Positions 47,265-57,770 of a stretch of 64,000 nucleotides of DNA are shown piece by piece. The notes under the pieces were generated by a model that saw only the letters and a program-made list of their open reading frames with translations, made no database searches and was not told the origin of the DNA. Within the stretch, counting starts at the first letter, position 1, and each line of letters opens with the position of its first letter. The DNA is from Phlebopus portentosus (Eukaryota; Basidiomycota; Agaricomycetes; Boletales; Boletinellaceae). The stretch spans positions 2,170,001 to 2,234,000 of the forward strand of contig JAYXKI010000001.1 of NCBI GenBank assembly GCA_037892935.1, in the 5' to 3' direction. The position numbers and the translations under genes were made by a program.

Positions 47265-49434
47265 TGTAGTGCCCTGGCCAGTCCTGTGCCAGGACACTCA
47301 TACTATGGCTCTCCCCTACTTCAGATACCATATCCCTTCGCCGCCTACACCTCAGAGGACTAGGGCATACTCATACCACACTCTAGAGGCCATACGAGCA
47401 CATATCTATAGATTCTAGCCTACGCTTCCCCCTGCGGCGCCCTCCAAGAGCCCAGACGAGTCCGCCGCTGGCTCCCTGGCACCCATACACATCCGCCGAA
47501 GGCTCCTACCCAGCACCAGACACCATAGGAGATGTTCCCCAATCATTATAGGCCTTCGTTATTACGATTCCTCATACGTACAGTCTCGAGGCGGATTTGG
47601 ACACCCCTGCGGCGGCCCCCCAAGCCTCAGATTGGTCCGGCGGCCACTCAGGCGTCCTCAGGTGTCCTCGCCGAGGCCTCCTACAACTTACCAGGCAGTC
47701 CCCCAAGGCCTATGGATTTATCTAGTATCATCCCTGCTCATATGCCACTAAAGGCCACAGTTTTACAAATCCGCCGCCGATCGAGTGGCGACTTGCAGAT
47801 CCGCCGCTCCGGCGCCCTCCTTAGTTACCATGGATCGCCTACACTCTATATTGAGTGCGGCGGCGGCCTTGGACGGCCCAGAGACCCTGACTGATGCGCC
47901 CTCTATCTCATATATACGATATCAGCCTCCGAACATCGGCCCCGATGTTTCCCGACTTCCCCCCAAGCGGCGGGCGACTCTAGACCATATATGGCAGTCA
48001 GGCATGTGGTACAGCGGCGTGCCAAGCCACCGACCGCCGCCGCCAAGCCAGACTCCGCCGGCACCCATTTTATTGCAGATACACGATATATCATACTATT
48101 GGATAGCCCCCTCACGTTAGCGCTGCCATACGCCTCCTAGATGCTCCGGCGGCGGCCCTTGGCGAGCCCAGTGACTCAGGAGATGCTGTCAGACAGTAGG
48201 ACTCATCGGCGAGAGCAGTAGGGTATATATAGAGTGTATATTCATCAGTAGACGAGGACCATATACATACAGAGATACTCGAGCACATACATAGCAGAGA
48301 GCTTCCACAACATACAAGGGCCAGGGTTTGAGATTCCCTCACTCTGAGCTCCCCCTCATGTACTGAGCTCCCCCATTGACTATATACTACCCTTGACTCG
48401 TCGTTCTATTCTCCTTCGGCGCCTCTGACATTTAGTGTGTGAGTTAGGACTGGGAACCTACCTCCAAATGTCTGCCGCACTACATCGTACCTGTCGGGCA
48501 GCCTCTATTCGACCTTGGTGGCCCTCCAGCGACACAGGCCTTCCATTGTATCCCCCCTCGGCGTCTTTTCCAGTTACTCGCCGCACGTTGTCCCTTATAT
48601 TCATCGTATACGGTCCCTACCTTTCATTTACCCAGTTTACGCTACCGCGGCGGATTTGTACGAGCTCCCTCGTCCCCGGCGGCCCCCTATTCGACCTCGG
48701 CGGCCCTCCGGCGACACAGGCCTTCTGTCCTACACCCCTGCGGCGTCTTTTCCAGTTACTCGCCGCACGTTGTCCCTTATATTCATCATATACGGCCCCT
48801 ACCTTCCATTTATCCAGTTTACGCTACTGCGGCGGATTTGTACAAGCTCCCTCGTCCCCGGTGGCCCCCTATTCGACCTCGGCGGCCCTCCGGCGACCCA
48901 GGCCTCCTTTCCTATTCCCCTTCGGCGTCCTTTTCATCTGCTGGCCGCACATTGCCCCTTATATTCATCGTATATGGTCCCTTCCTTTTGTTTATCCAGC
49001 TTACGCTACCACGGCGGATTTGTACACGCTCCCTTGTCCCCGGCGGCCCCCTATTCGACCTCGGCGGCCCTCCGGCGACACAGGGCTTCCATTGTATTTC
49101 CCCTCGGCGTCTTTTTCACCTACTCGCCGCACGTTACGCCTCATATTCATTATATACAGTTCCTAGCTTCCCCCTACTGAGATTGCACTACTCCGGCGGA
49201 CTCCTGTGACCTCCCCTTCTGTCCGGCGGACCTACTACTCCATTCCTTTCATACCTTGGCGTCCCTAGGCCACTCCACGACGTCTCTGACAGTTTTGGCA
49301 CCTGCCAGGTGGTTAGTGGTTAGAGTCTGATAGCTTGAGGCTTCGTTTCTGGAGGTTTCTTCACACATTCAGCTCCCTTAGTAGGACGGACATCTGTAGC
49401 ACCTTCAGATAGAGAGACCACCCAAAATACCACA
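47265..49434 (+). repeat. Left LTR of F, with a 182-bp minisatellite
   Basis: TGTAGTGCC...ATACCACA. Units of exactly 182 bp begin with CTATTCGACCT at 48505, 48687, 48869 and 49051 (four units, the last incomplete). A TATA box, GTATATATAGAG, lies at about 48224. Pyrimidine-rich frames across it are open by composition and not called as genes. Confidence 0.85.
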
Positions 49435-49551
49435 TCTTGGAGCCCACCAGCGAGGGAGCTGTTTGTTTTTGAAGACCCTTCCCTCCCACCCTTATTTTCG
49501 CCGTTTTTCAACTTTTCAATACTCCGGCGGACTGCCAAGGCCTTCGGCGCC

Positions 49552-50895
49552 ATGACACTCCCTCAATTCATCGATCCTGATGATCTCCCATTCGCTGGAC
49601 CCTCTCCTACCATCTCAGGCTTCACTATGCCACTCCCTGGCGACAAATCTATCCCCAAAATCGACGTTTCTGGCTCCCCAACCTCTATACCTAGGTTTTT
49701 CAACACTGTCTACCTCCTTGGATGAACCGCCGGCCTCTCAGACTGCCATATCATTGCCTGGGCTCGCTTCTATGCACCGGCGAAAGAACAACCTCTCTGG
49801 AGGCACTGCGCCGAAGTGGCAGGCAATAGCTATTCTGCCTTCCGAGATGCTGCACTTAAGATGTACCCACATTCCCGACCGGTTTACACCCTCCAAGACC
49901 TCCGGCGCCTCATTTTATCGACTCAGGCATTCCCTGGCTTCACCCTAGAGTCCTACGGCGGATTTCTGCAAGACTTCCACAGAGTTTCTGGGTACTTACT
50001 GCAAAATGGCGAAATTTCGACGTTTGAAGAACAACGAATGTTTATGGAAGGAATCCCCGCCGCCTATCACAGGGAACTCAACTTCTCCCTTCGCCTGACT
50101 GACCCAGAACACGCCGCCGGCGTTCCCTGGCCAGTAGAAGCAGTGACAGACAAAATCCAGCGAATTGTCAAGGTACAACAGGTTTTAGCATATACCGAGT
50201 CCCCAGCACCCCTAGTCGAGGCCTACTATGCCAGCACAAGTCCCCCAGCCATCAGTCACATCCAGAACACCCTCGGTGTCGATGCCCATGCCAAAAACAA
50301 GCCGCCGATGCCTGCAGCACCAGCAGCCAATGGTCTATATGCCTCGCCGGCGAATGTATGGCCTCCTCAGCCAAAACTGAGCCCCTCGCAGATGCCTACC
50401 AATGCCCTGATCACTTCGCCGGCCCCATGGCATGTCCAGCGGCCTACTCTAGCCTTGCCCTCGACATTTTCGCCGGTTGCACACCAGGCCTAGCCCACAC
50501 ACTTTCTGGACATGCAAAAGTGTTCTTCAGCCCCTAATGCATTCGCCGCTGACCTTCCTGCTCCACCGCTGCCACCCCCTGCCAAATGCAAAGCCTCGGC
50601 GGATGATTCTAGCCTACAGAACATCACTACCATCCCTCTGGCGTACCCCCAAGCCCTAGCAGCCTCATGTAATGTCCTAGACCAATGGCCCATACCTGGT
50701 GTCTCTCTCATTCCGGCAACTCATGAACAGTTCTATCGGCAGCCAGTTCCCGGCGCACCTGCTCCCCATTTGGCCTCGGCGAACCTCAGGCAACCTTCTA
50801 AGCATCCCCCTAAAGGTTCCCAAGCCCCGCCGGTGGCTCAGGCCTGCAGCATTTGTGGTTTTACGATGCACCAAACAGCAAAATGCCCTACATGA
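49552..50895 (+). pseudogene. Element F gag
   Basis: One reading frame from ATG 49552 (MTLPQFIDPDDLPFAG) to 50895, interrupted by TGA at 49723 and TAG at 50491. The middle part (LWRHCAEVAGNSYSAFRDAA, TLQDLRRLILSTQAFPGF, EEQRMFMEGIPAAYHRELNF) has the look of a retrotransposon capsid. The Pro/Ala-rich tail ends in a CX2CX4HX4C zinc knuckle, CSICGFTMHQTAKC. GC-rich, Pro/Ala-biased codon use unlike the Gypsy A family. Confidence 0.7.
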
Positions 50896-51182
50896 AGCTT
50901 CCTACTCAATTCTGGCATTACTGTAGCTGACATGCGCGGCCGCCTCATGCAACCTGATGGCAGGCCTTTCACTGGCAATCACTCCGGAGGCTGCATTTAG
51001 ATCAGCTGAATCATTACTTTACTCGGAACGTGAACATGATACCTCTTGGACTGCAAATACCTATTCTACTGCTTCCAGATGACCTAGGCCTCGCTTCGGC
51101 GCCCCAGGAACTGCCTTCCAACCGCCGCCGCAAGCCTCCTAGACAATAGGGCGTCCCCCAGGACACTCCAGGCGCTGGCCAC

Positions 51183-51932
51183 ATGCCTCAGGCGAAGTTA
51201 CAGGGCCAGACGCCGCTGAACGACACCTGCGGCGCCTCTATGGTACTCGAACAGCTCCCAGACATGTCCCCCAGCCCGGCCACTGCTCCCCAAGTCAGGA
51301 AAGTTCCCTCACCCTTTGGCACCATCCTCCCCAAGCCCACGGCGGCGATTCCAGATGACCCAGATGAGCCAATTAACCTGCCGATCCAACACAGCAAAGC
51401 GTACATAAAGGCCTACTCACGTCAAGCATCTCTCACCAACGCCGCAGACACGCCGCCACCCTGGAAACCACCGGCCGGCTTCCCTAAGGTCCTAGACAAG
51501 CCCCTAGCACCAGCAGTCGTCCCCTTGCATGAGATCAATGTCCGCCTGAATGATACATTACAGGTTAATGGTGTCCTCGACTCTGGAAGTTCATTTATTG
51601 GTATCCCCCGACGAATATGGTGACAAATAAAATCGCCGGCCTGCATTTCCAACCCCACACACATCCAGACAGCCTCGCCGAACCCCAGCCAGAGCTCCCA
51701 CATCATCCCCTGTGTCAAGATTTCACTCCCTGGGTTCTCTATGCATGCGCCGGTCTACATACTCGAAAATGCACCGTTTGACCTCCTCCTTGGCCGGCCC
51801 TTCTTTGCACACACTCATGCTGTCACAGCAGACCTCGACGAACACTTCCAGACCCTCTACATCACAGATCCAGTCACCGGCGAAGTTTTCTGCTTGCCTA
51901 CAAGCCCCAGAACGCCTCCGCCGGTGCCCTAA
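51183..51932 (+). pseudogene. Element F aspartic protease
   Basis: Same frame over 51183-51932 with one TGA at 51621. It contains the active-site motif NGVLDSGSSFIGIPRRIW (DSGS) and, downstream, FDLLLGRPFFAHTHAVTAD, the usual second protease signature (LLGRPF). No RT motif follows before the right LTR. The preceding spacer (PQAKLQGQTPL...) is Pro-rich. Confidence 0.7.
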
Positions 51933-52200
51933 CAAAGGCCTAACTGATGTTGCACACTGCGGTGAACCCCCCCAGCACCGGTACTCGAATCAGGACACCC
52001 TCTGATCACTATCTCATGCCCAACACCATCCCTCACCTTCCCGCCTTAGCTCCCAGGCAACCTCATTGCTGGTACAGCCCCGGCGATCAAAGAAATGTAC
52101 GCCTTGGCGACATTTTCAATGTCTACAAGCTCCCCCGCCCCAGAATTCTCATGGCCGGCCCCTGCGGCAGCCAGAGACGCCTCCCTACACTACAATACCC

Positions 52201-52540
52201 CCAGACGCCGCCGATGCCTGCAGCGCCTCCTCTGAGTGATGCCCACTCCTCCTACATATTTTCGGCGAAACGCCCCCCCCAAGCCCCCCTCAGTGCAGTA
52301 CAGCCAATTCCTGGCCACGCTGCCAGCCCGGCCATGCACAAACACATCCCTTTAGGCTAAATGAAGCCTACCCAGACGCCGCCGATGCCTGCGGCGCCTC
52401 CTCTGAGTGATGCCCACTCCTCCTACACATTTTTGGCAAAATGCCCCCCCAACCCCCCCTCAGTGCTATACAGCCAATTCCTGGCCTCGGCGCCACTCCG
52501 GCCACACACAGACATATCCCCTTAGGCCAAGAGACGCCTC
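52201..52540 (+). repeat. 171-bp tandem duplication inside element F
   Basis: Two adjacent units starting CCAGACGCCGCCGATGCCTG at 52201 and 52372, about 171 bp each, with small differences. They lie between the protease and the right LTR in sequence without a convincing gene. Confidence 0.8.
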
Positions 52541-53650
52541 CCCATGCATCTACGCCGCCGCCGAACACTGGCACACACTGGAACAAACACCTGCGGCGAC
52601 ACCAGCCCTCCGAAGCGGCCAAAACTTGAGATTTCACAAATCCATCCACCGCCAACCCAGCCCCTTCATCCCATACCCTCCAAATTCACTCCTCTATCAC
52701 CCCCTTCTATCGGCGACCAGCCACAGCACCATACAGCCCTTATTTCAACTTCAGCCCACTGTATACAGCCTTTTTTTTAATGATTTTTTTATATAGTAAC
52801 CTGGAGATGTAGTGCCCTGGCCAGTCCTGTGCCAGGACACTCATACTATGGCTCTCCCCTACTTCAGATACCATATCCCTTCGCCGCCTACACCTCAGAG
52901 GACCAGGGCATACTCATACCACACTCTAGAGGCCATACGAGCACATATCTATAGATTCTAGCCTACGCTTCCCCCTGCGGCGCCCTCCAAGAGCCCAGAC
53001 GAGTCCGCCGCTGGCTCCCTGGCACCCATACACATCCGCCGAAGGCTCCTACCCAGCACCAGACACCATAGGAGATGTCCCCCAATCATTATAGGCCTTC
53101 GTTATTACGATTCCTCATACGTACAGTCTCGAGGCGGATTTGGACACCCCTGCGGCGGCCCCCCAAGCCTCAGATTGGTCCGGCGGCCACTCAGGCGTCC
53201 TCAGGTGTCCTCGCCGAGGCCTCCTACAACTTACCAGGCAGTCCCCCAAGGCCTATGGATTTATCTAGTATCATCCCTGCTCATATGCCACTAAAGGCCG
53301 CAGTTTTACAAATCCGCCGCCGATCGAGCGGCGACTTGCAGATCCGCCGCTCCGGCGCCCTCCTTAGTTACCATGGATCGCCTACACTCTATATTGAGTG
53401 CGGCGGCGGCCTTGGACGGCCCAGAGACCCTGACTGATGCGCCCTCTATCTCATATATGCGATATCAGCCTCCGAACATCAGCCCCGATGTTTCCCAACT
53501 TCCCCCCAAGCGGTGGGTAACTCTAGACCATATATGGCAGTCAGGCATGTGGTACAGCAGCGTGCCAAGCCACCGACCGCCGCCGCCAAGCCAGACTCCG
53601 CCGGCGCCCGTTTTATTGCAGATACACGATATATCATACTATTGGATAGC

Positions 53651-55156
53651 TGTTAGAAATTGCTTTAGTCAGCAGTATAGCGTGCACGTGACAGCATATA
53701 ATCAAAATGTTCACACGACAAGCGAGAACGCTGGAAACTACATTAAAGAGAATAGTTAACCGAGGACGAGCCAGTCAATGGCCAGAAGTCAAGGACGACT
53801 GCGAGAAATGCAAACAAGCACAGCAGATAGGATGGGACATTTATTGTACAATAATCTCATCACTCTTGATGACAGAGGTATTAGCAATGAACTTCGACAT
53901 ACGAGGAACGCATAGAGTATTTCCAGGATACGTTACTCAAGAAGGCATACAACAGCCTAATACGAATTATGTGACATTTGAACATATGGTAGCAGTATTC
54001 TCACATGACGAACGAGACTATCTAATGAACGCAGGAGTACAGATTAAATTCCCAAAGCGGAAACATAAAGAAGAATGTCAATTTATTCATATTAATATTG
54101 ACATACCATACAGAAGAGGAGCTAATGAAATAGTAAGACGTATAGCAGAAAATACGATAACTAGAGTTAAAGAATTCATTAGACTCATCGATGCAGAAGG
54201 AGTATCAGTAATGGACGAACGAGTCACAGAAATATCAATGGAACACAGGATCAAGTTCGTGATTGGTCCAATTAAGATTCCAATGCCACCGGAAGAAGGG
54301 TTCACAAGAATGACGACATATCTCCACAAGAGAAGCTTTCCGGTAGATGATAGAACGCCGGTGGGAAAAACCCCAGGACTTCCAGAAGAAGATGTAGTAC
54401 CCCACAGGCACCGAACCTCGGAAGCCATGGAGATCGACGATCACTGATAAGGAAAGTTAATCTAATCAGGAAGGTGATAAGAAGGGAAGCGATGCGTACA
54501 CATCCATAGGAGTAGTAGATGAGAGGAAAGCTTTTACAACTAGCTCAGGCGAAGTAGCAGCATCAGTCAGCCATCCGAGTCGGAAGAAGAACATAAGTCC
54601 TAACTCCAAGGAGAGAAGGCCATAGAACGGTAGGGAATAAACCAGTGGAGCTCAGAACCAGTACAGATGCCAGCAGAGTAGCTGAGGATAGTAAGTATGC
54701 ACCAGAAAGTGCTAGAGTCATTAGACCATAACAGTAGAGCTCAGACATTGAAGTACACAGCAAGAAACTAGTAGAACGAACTAGAACATACAGTACGATC
54801 GGAATTGACAAGGAACGCACGGAATTGACAAGGAAAGGGTGGAGCAAGTGGAGCACCTTGTAGAAGGCACTGGAAGGTATACATGGTCAGTAGAAAGACT
54901 GAGGTAGATAGTTATAGTAGTAGCCTAGCATAGCCACACCTGTAGAGTATAAAAGGAGGCCAAACGAGCCATCCTGAGTAGCAGTTCAATTCATCTCTCC
55001 AAACGCCCCTCAAGCGAGTTGGAGTTTTTCTCTCATACAAACACTAGTCTGATACTTGTCCTTGCCTGATTCTTTGACATCGCTTACCAATCAGCAGTGT
55101 GAGACACTTGCTTCAGTAGTAAGCCATATATTACTCTTCTTACTCTGATTCTAACA
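53651..55156 (+). mobile_element. LTR-ii: ORF-bearing solo LTR
   Basis: 1506 bp, TGTTAGAAATTGC...TTCTAACA, target duplication ATAGC (53646-53650, 55157-55161); the left LTR of F shows the empty site. Order: short leader, ORF 53707-54447, TATAAAAG at 54948-54955, then about 200 bp to the LTR end. Same plan as LTR-iii and the E/H LTR, but no nucleotide match to them apart from the TGTT...AACA ends. Confidence 0.85.
53707..54447 (+). CDS. U3-encoded ORF of LTR-ii (LTR-ORF family member 2, 246 aa)
   Basis: Intact frame, MFTRQARTLETTLKRIVNRG to EAMEIDDH. Shared with the 327-aa protein of H: DDCEKCKQAQQIGWDIYCTI (CxxC at 32/35), TFEHMVAVFSHDERDYLMNA against AYDHEVSVWLGDRDIYALKV, ECQFIHINIDIPYRR with a Cys at 124 (89 residues after the CxxC; 88 in H), and IDAEGVSVMDE against SEEGVITVDE. 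Codon use is AT-rich, unlike the surrounding F element. It lacks the 90-residue N-terminal extension. Function unknown. Confidence 0.75.
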   Translation: MFTRQARTLETTLKRIVNRGRASQWPEVKDDCEKCKQAQQIGWDIYCTIISSLLMTEVLAMNFDIRGTHRVFPGYVTQEGIQQPNTNYVTFEHMVAVFSHDERDYLMNAGVQIKFPKRKHKEECQFIHINIDIPYRRGANEIVRRIAENTITRVKEFIRLIDAEGVSVMDERVTEISMEHRIKFVIGPIKIPMPPEEGFTRMTTYLHKRSFPVDDRTPVGKTPGLPEEDVVPHRHRTSEAMEIDDH

Positions 55157-57370
55157 ATAGCCCCCTCACGTTGGCGCTGCCATACGCCTCCTAGATGCTC
55201 CGGCGGCGGCCCTTGGCGAGCCCAGTGACTCAGGAGATGCTGTCAGACAGTAGGACTCATCGGCGAGAGCAGTAGGGTATATATAGAGTGTATATTCATC
55301 AGTAGACGAGGACCATATACATACAGAGATACTCGAGCACATACATAGCAGAGAGCTTCCACAACATACAAGGGCCAGGGTTTGAGATTCCCTCACTCTG
55401 AGCTCCCCCTCATGTACTGAGCTCCCCCATTGACTATATACTACCCTTGACTCGTCGTTCTATTCTCCTTCGGCGCCTCTGACATTTAGTGTGTGAGTTA
55501 GGACTGGGAACCTACCTCCAAATGTCTGCCGCACTACATCGTACCTGTCGGGCAGCCTCTATTCGACCTTGGTGGCCCTCCAGCGACACAGGCCTTCCAT
55601 TGTATCCCCCCTCGGCGTCTTTTCCAGTTACTCGCCGCACGTTGTCCCTTATATTCATCGTATACGGCCCCTACCTTCCATTTATCCAGTTTACGCTACT
55701 GCGGCGGATTTGTACAAGCTCCCTCGTCCCCGGTGGCCCCCTATTCGACCTCGGCGGCCCTCCGGCGACCCAGGCCTCCTTTCCTATTCCCCTTCGGCGT
55801 CCTTTTCATCTGCTGGCCGCACATTGCCCCTTATATTCATCGTATATGGTCCCTTCCTTTTGTTTATCCAGCTTACGCTACCACGGCGGATTTGTACACG
55901 CTCCCTTGTCCCCGGCGGCCCCCTATTCGACCTCGGCGGCCCTCCGGCGACACAGGGCTTCCATTGTATTTCCCCTCGGCGTCTTTTTCACCTACTCGCC
56001 GCACGTTACGCCTCATATTCATTATATACAGTTCCTAGCTTCCCCCTACTGAGATTGCACTACTCCGGCGGACTCCTGTGACCTCCCCTTCTGTCCGGCG
56101 GACCTACTACTCCATTCCTTTCATACCTTGGCGTCCCTAGGCCACTCCACGACGTCTCTGACAGTTTTGGCACCTGCCAGGTGGTTAGTGGTTAGAGTCT
56201 GATAGCTTGAGGCTTCGTTTCTGGAGGTTTCTTCACACATTCAGCTCCCTTAGTAGGACGGACATCTGTAGTGCCTTCAGATAGAGAGACCACCCAAAAT
56301 ACCACAATGTGGACATGGAAGAACGAAACATCACAAGATATGTAGAACTCCTGCAGAAGAGACGATATCGACATAGTGCAACCAGACGCTTTGTTCACGA
56401 AAGCCTGGTCTGTACGAATTGTTATTTGGCATACCAAAGGAGTTGGGTTCTTTCGGAGTGGCTCCTCAAGAACTTCGTGGAACGCTTAGTAACCAGGGAA
56501 GGAGCTGATGTCAAGATACAACATAAGCCCAGACCCTCAGAACGAACGTTTGACCAACCATTGCCGAACCACGGAATGAGTGCATACGATCATGAGGTAT
56601 CCATATGGCTCGGCGACAGAGATATCTATGCACTGAAGGTTGGCATGAGAGCCTGGATCAATCAGCATCGTCACCAAACCTTGTGTCGAAATACTGCAGT
56701 AGAAGTCGATTGGCCAATCTATTACAGTGCGCCATTGGACGTCGAAAGTCTTATCAAAGAAGCAACGGATCGAATGCTAGAAGCATGGGAACGATCGGAA
56801 GAAGGGGTTATTACAGTCGACGAATGGCGTGAGACGAGTCACCTGGGAAGAAGATACAGGTTAACGTCGGGTACCGGACTACAATTCTCCGACATCGATA
56901 TCGCGGCAAGGCACAGAAGAGTATCTGCCAAATATACACAGCCACCAAGGTTAATCTCCGATGATCGGCAGGGGTTGCCGATCGCGAATCCTGAGATAAC
57001 GGTCAGCCCCATGATGGAAGACTAACGGCAGAAGCTCGGCCGGAGTAACAGAGCGCCGGCGAAGCGAGATCGCGGCACATGGAAGAAGTCTCTCGTGGGA
57101 GGATTGGCATTAAGGATTAACATGTGATAGGAATGGAGATCGATAGAAGCCTGGGGAAAGCTTCTTTGGAATGGAGACACATTAGGGCCTGCCTAATAGG
57201 GAAGGAAGTAGTCAGTGGTGCTACCAGGAGTTTCGGTAGTGCCACCAGAGTTGTCAGTGGTACCACCGACTCAAGCAAGTGGTGGTGAAACCAGCTAAAA
57301 TATGTTGTCCCAACCAATGGCGAGGCATGGTCGGTAGTAATTGGTAGTCGGTAGTATTCAGTAGAAACTT

Positions 57371-57417
57371 TATTTAAGGCGCCAGCTGAGCGGGGTGTTG
57401 TCCCTCAGCAAAATTAT
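57371..57417 (+). promoter_or_regulatory. LTR promoter and predicted RNA 5' end of element E
   Basis: TATA-like TATTTAA at 57371-57377 and, 36 nt further, AGCAAAATTAT (57407-57417), the exact reverse complement of the site just after the LTR. Spacing from the TATA box places the transcription start at or just before this 11-mer. Conserved in solo copy H. Confidence 0.65.
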
Positions 57418-57624
57418 TTTGTACTTTCAATCATAACTGTACCCCTTTGATTGAACCTCTGCTCTACTGCTGGGTCAAGCTTGAGCCTATAGCTTGCTTC
57501 TTAGTAGTACATCTAACCTTCGCTACTCTACTCTCCAATTACATATTGTCAGAAGGAGGAAGCAGGGACTTGTTCCGGTACGCTCGGACTGACCACCTCG
57601 TCCGAAAACGCTGGTCCTAACATT

Positions 57625-57635
57625 ATAATTTTGCT
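57625..57635 (+). other. Self-priming site of element E
   Basis: ATAATTTTGCT, two bases after the LTR end (57622), pairs perfectly over 11 nt with 57407-57417 and no further. This matches Tf1-type priming, in which the first 11 nt of the transcript anneal to the site after the 5' LTR. No tRNA-like primer site is evident. Confidence 0.7.
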
Positions 57636-57770
57636 CCAATCCTGGGATAATCAATCTTGCTGTTTCATAGTGCAATACCCACTATCGATCAGTAAGTATT
57701 GCTCTGCCCTGGGAGGGTTTCTTCTGTGCCTGTCAATACAGTTAGCTGATCACCAATAAGCGTATTGTCG

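Larger units (their letters stand above)
47265..56306 (+). mobile_element. Element F: GC-rich LTR retrotransposon with gag and protease only
   Basis: Direct LTRs: left 47265-49434 (2170 bp), right 52808-56306 (about 1987 bp after removing LTR-ii). Both start TGTAGTGCCCTGGCCAG and end AAAATACCACA. Target duplication ACGT/ATGT (47261-47264, 56307-56310). The internal 3.4 kb encodes gag and an aspartic protease but no RT, RNase H or integrase, so it looks non-autonomous. Three bases after the left LTR, TGGAGCCCACC could be a tRNA-type primer site. Rich in CCGCC/CGGCG words. Confidence 0.85.
52808..56306 (+). repeat. Right LTR of F, split by LTR-ii
   Basis: Matches the left LTR from TGTAGTGCC to ATACCACA but has three, not four, 182-bp units (starts 55559, 55741, 55923) and contains the ORF-bearing LTR-ii at 53651-55156. 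The length difference from the left LTR, after removing LTR-ii, is one repeat unit. Confidence 0.85.
46996..57025 (+). pseudogene. U3-encoded ORF in the 5' LTR of E, split by element F
   Basis: ATG 46996 opens MRHGIRHFTHRIMQPNQEHS and runs to GHTPPPERSYV, where F is inserted at 47265. The frame resumes at 56311 (DMEERNITRYVELLQ) and ends at 57025 with ITVSPMMED. Without F and its 4-bp duplication the frame is uninterrupted and matches the 327-aa protein in H with scattered conservative changes. CxxC (LVCTNC) and the later Cys are kept. Confidence 0.8.

Noticed and set aside
48435..49209. Long overlapping plus-strand frames in the F LTR
   Set aside because: The 182-bp repeat and pyrimidine/GC-rich content keep three frames open at once; 182 is not a multiple of three, so no periodic protein is maintained.
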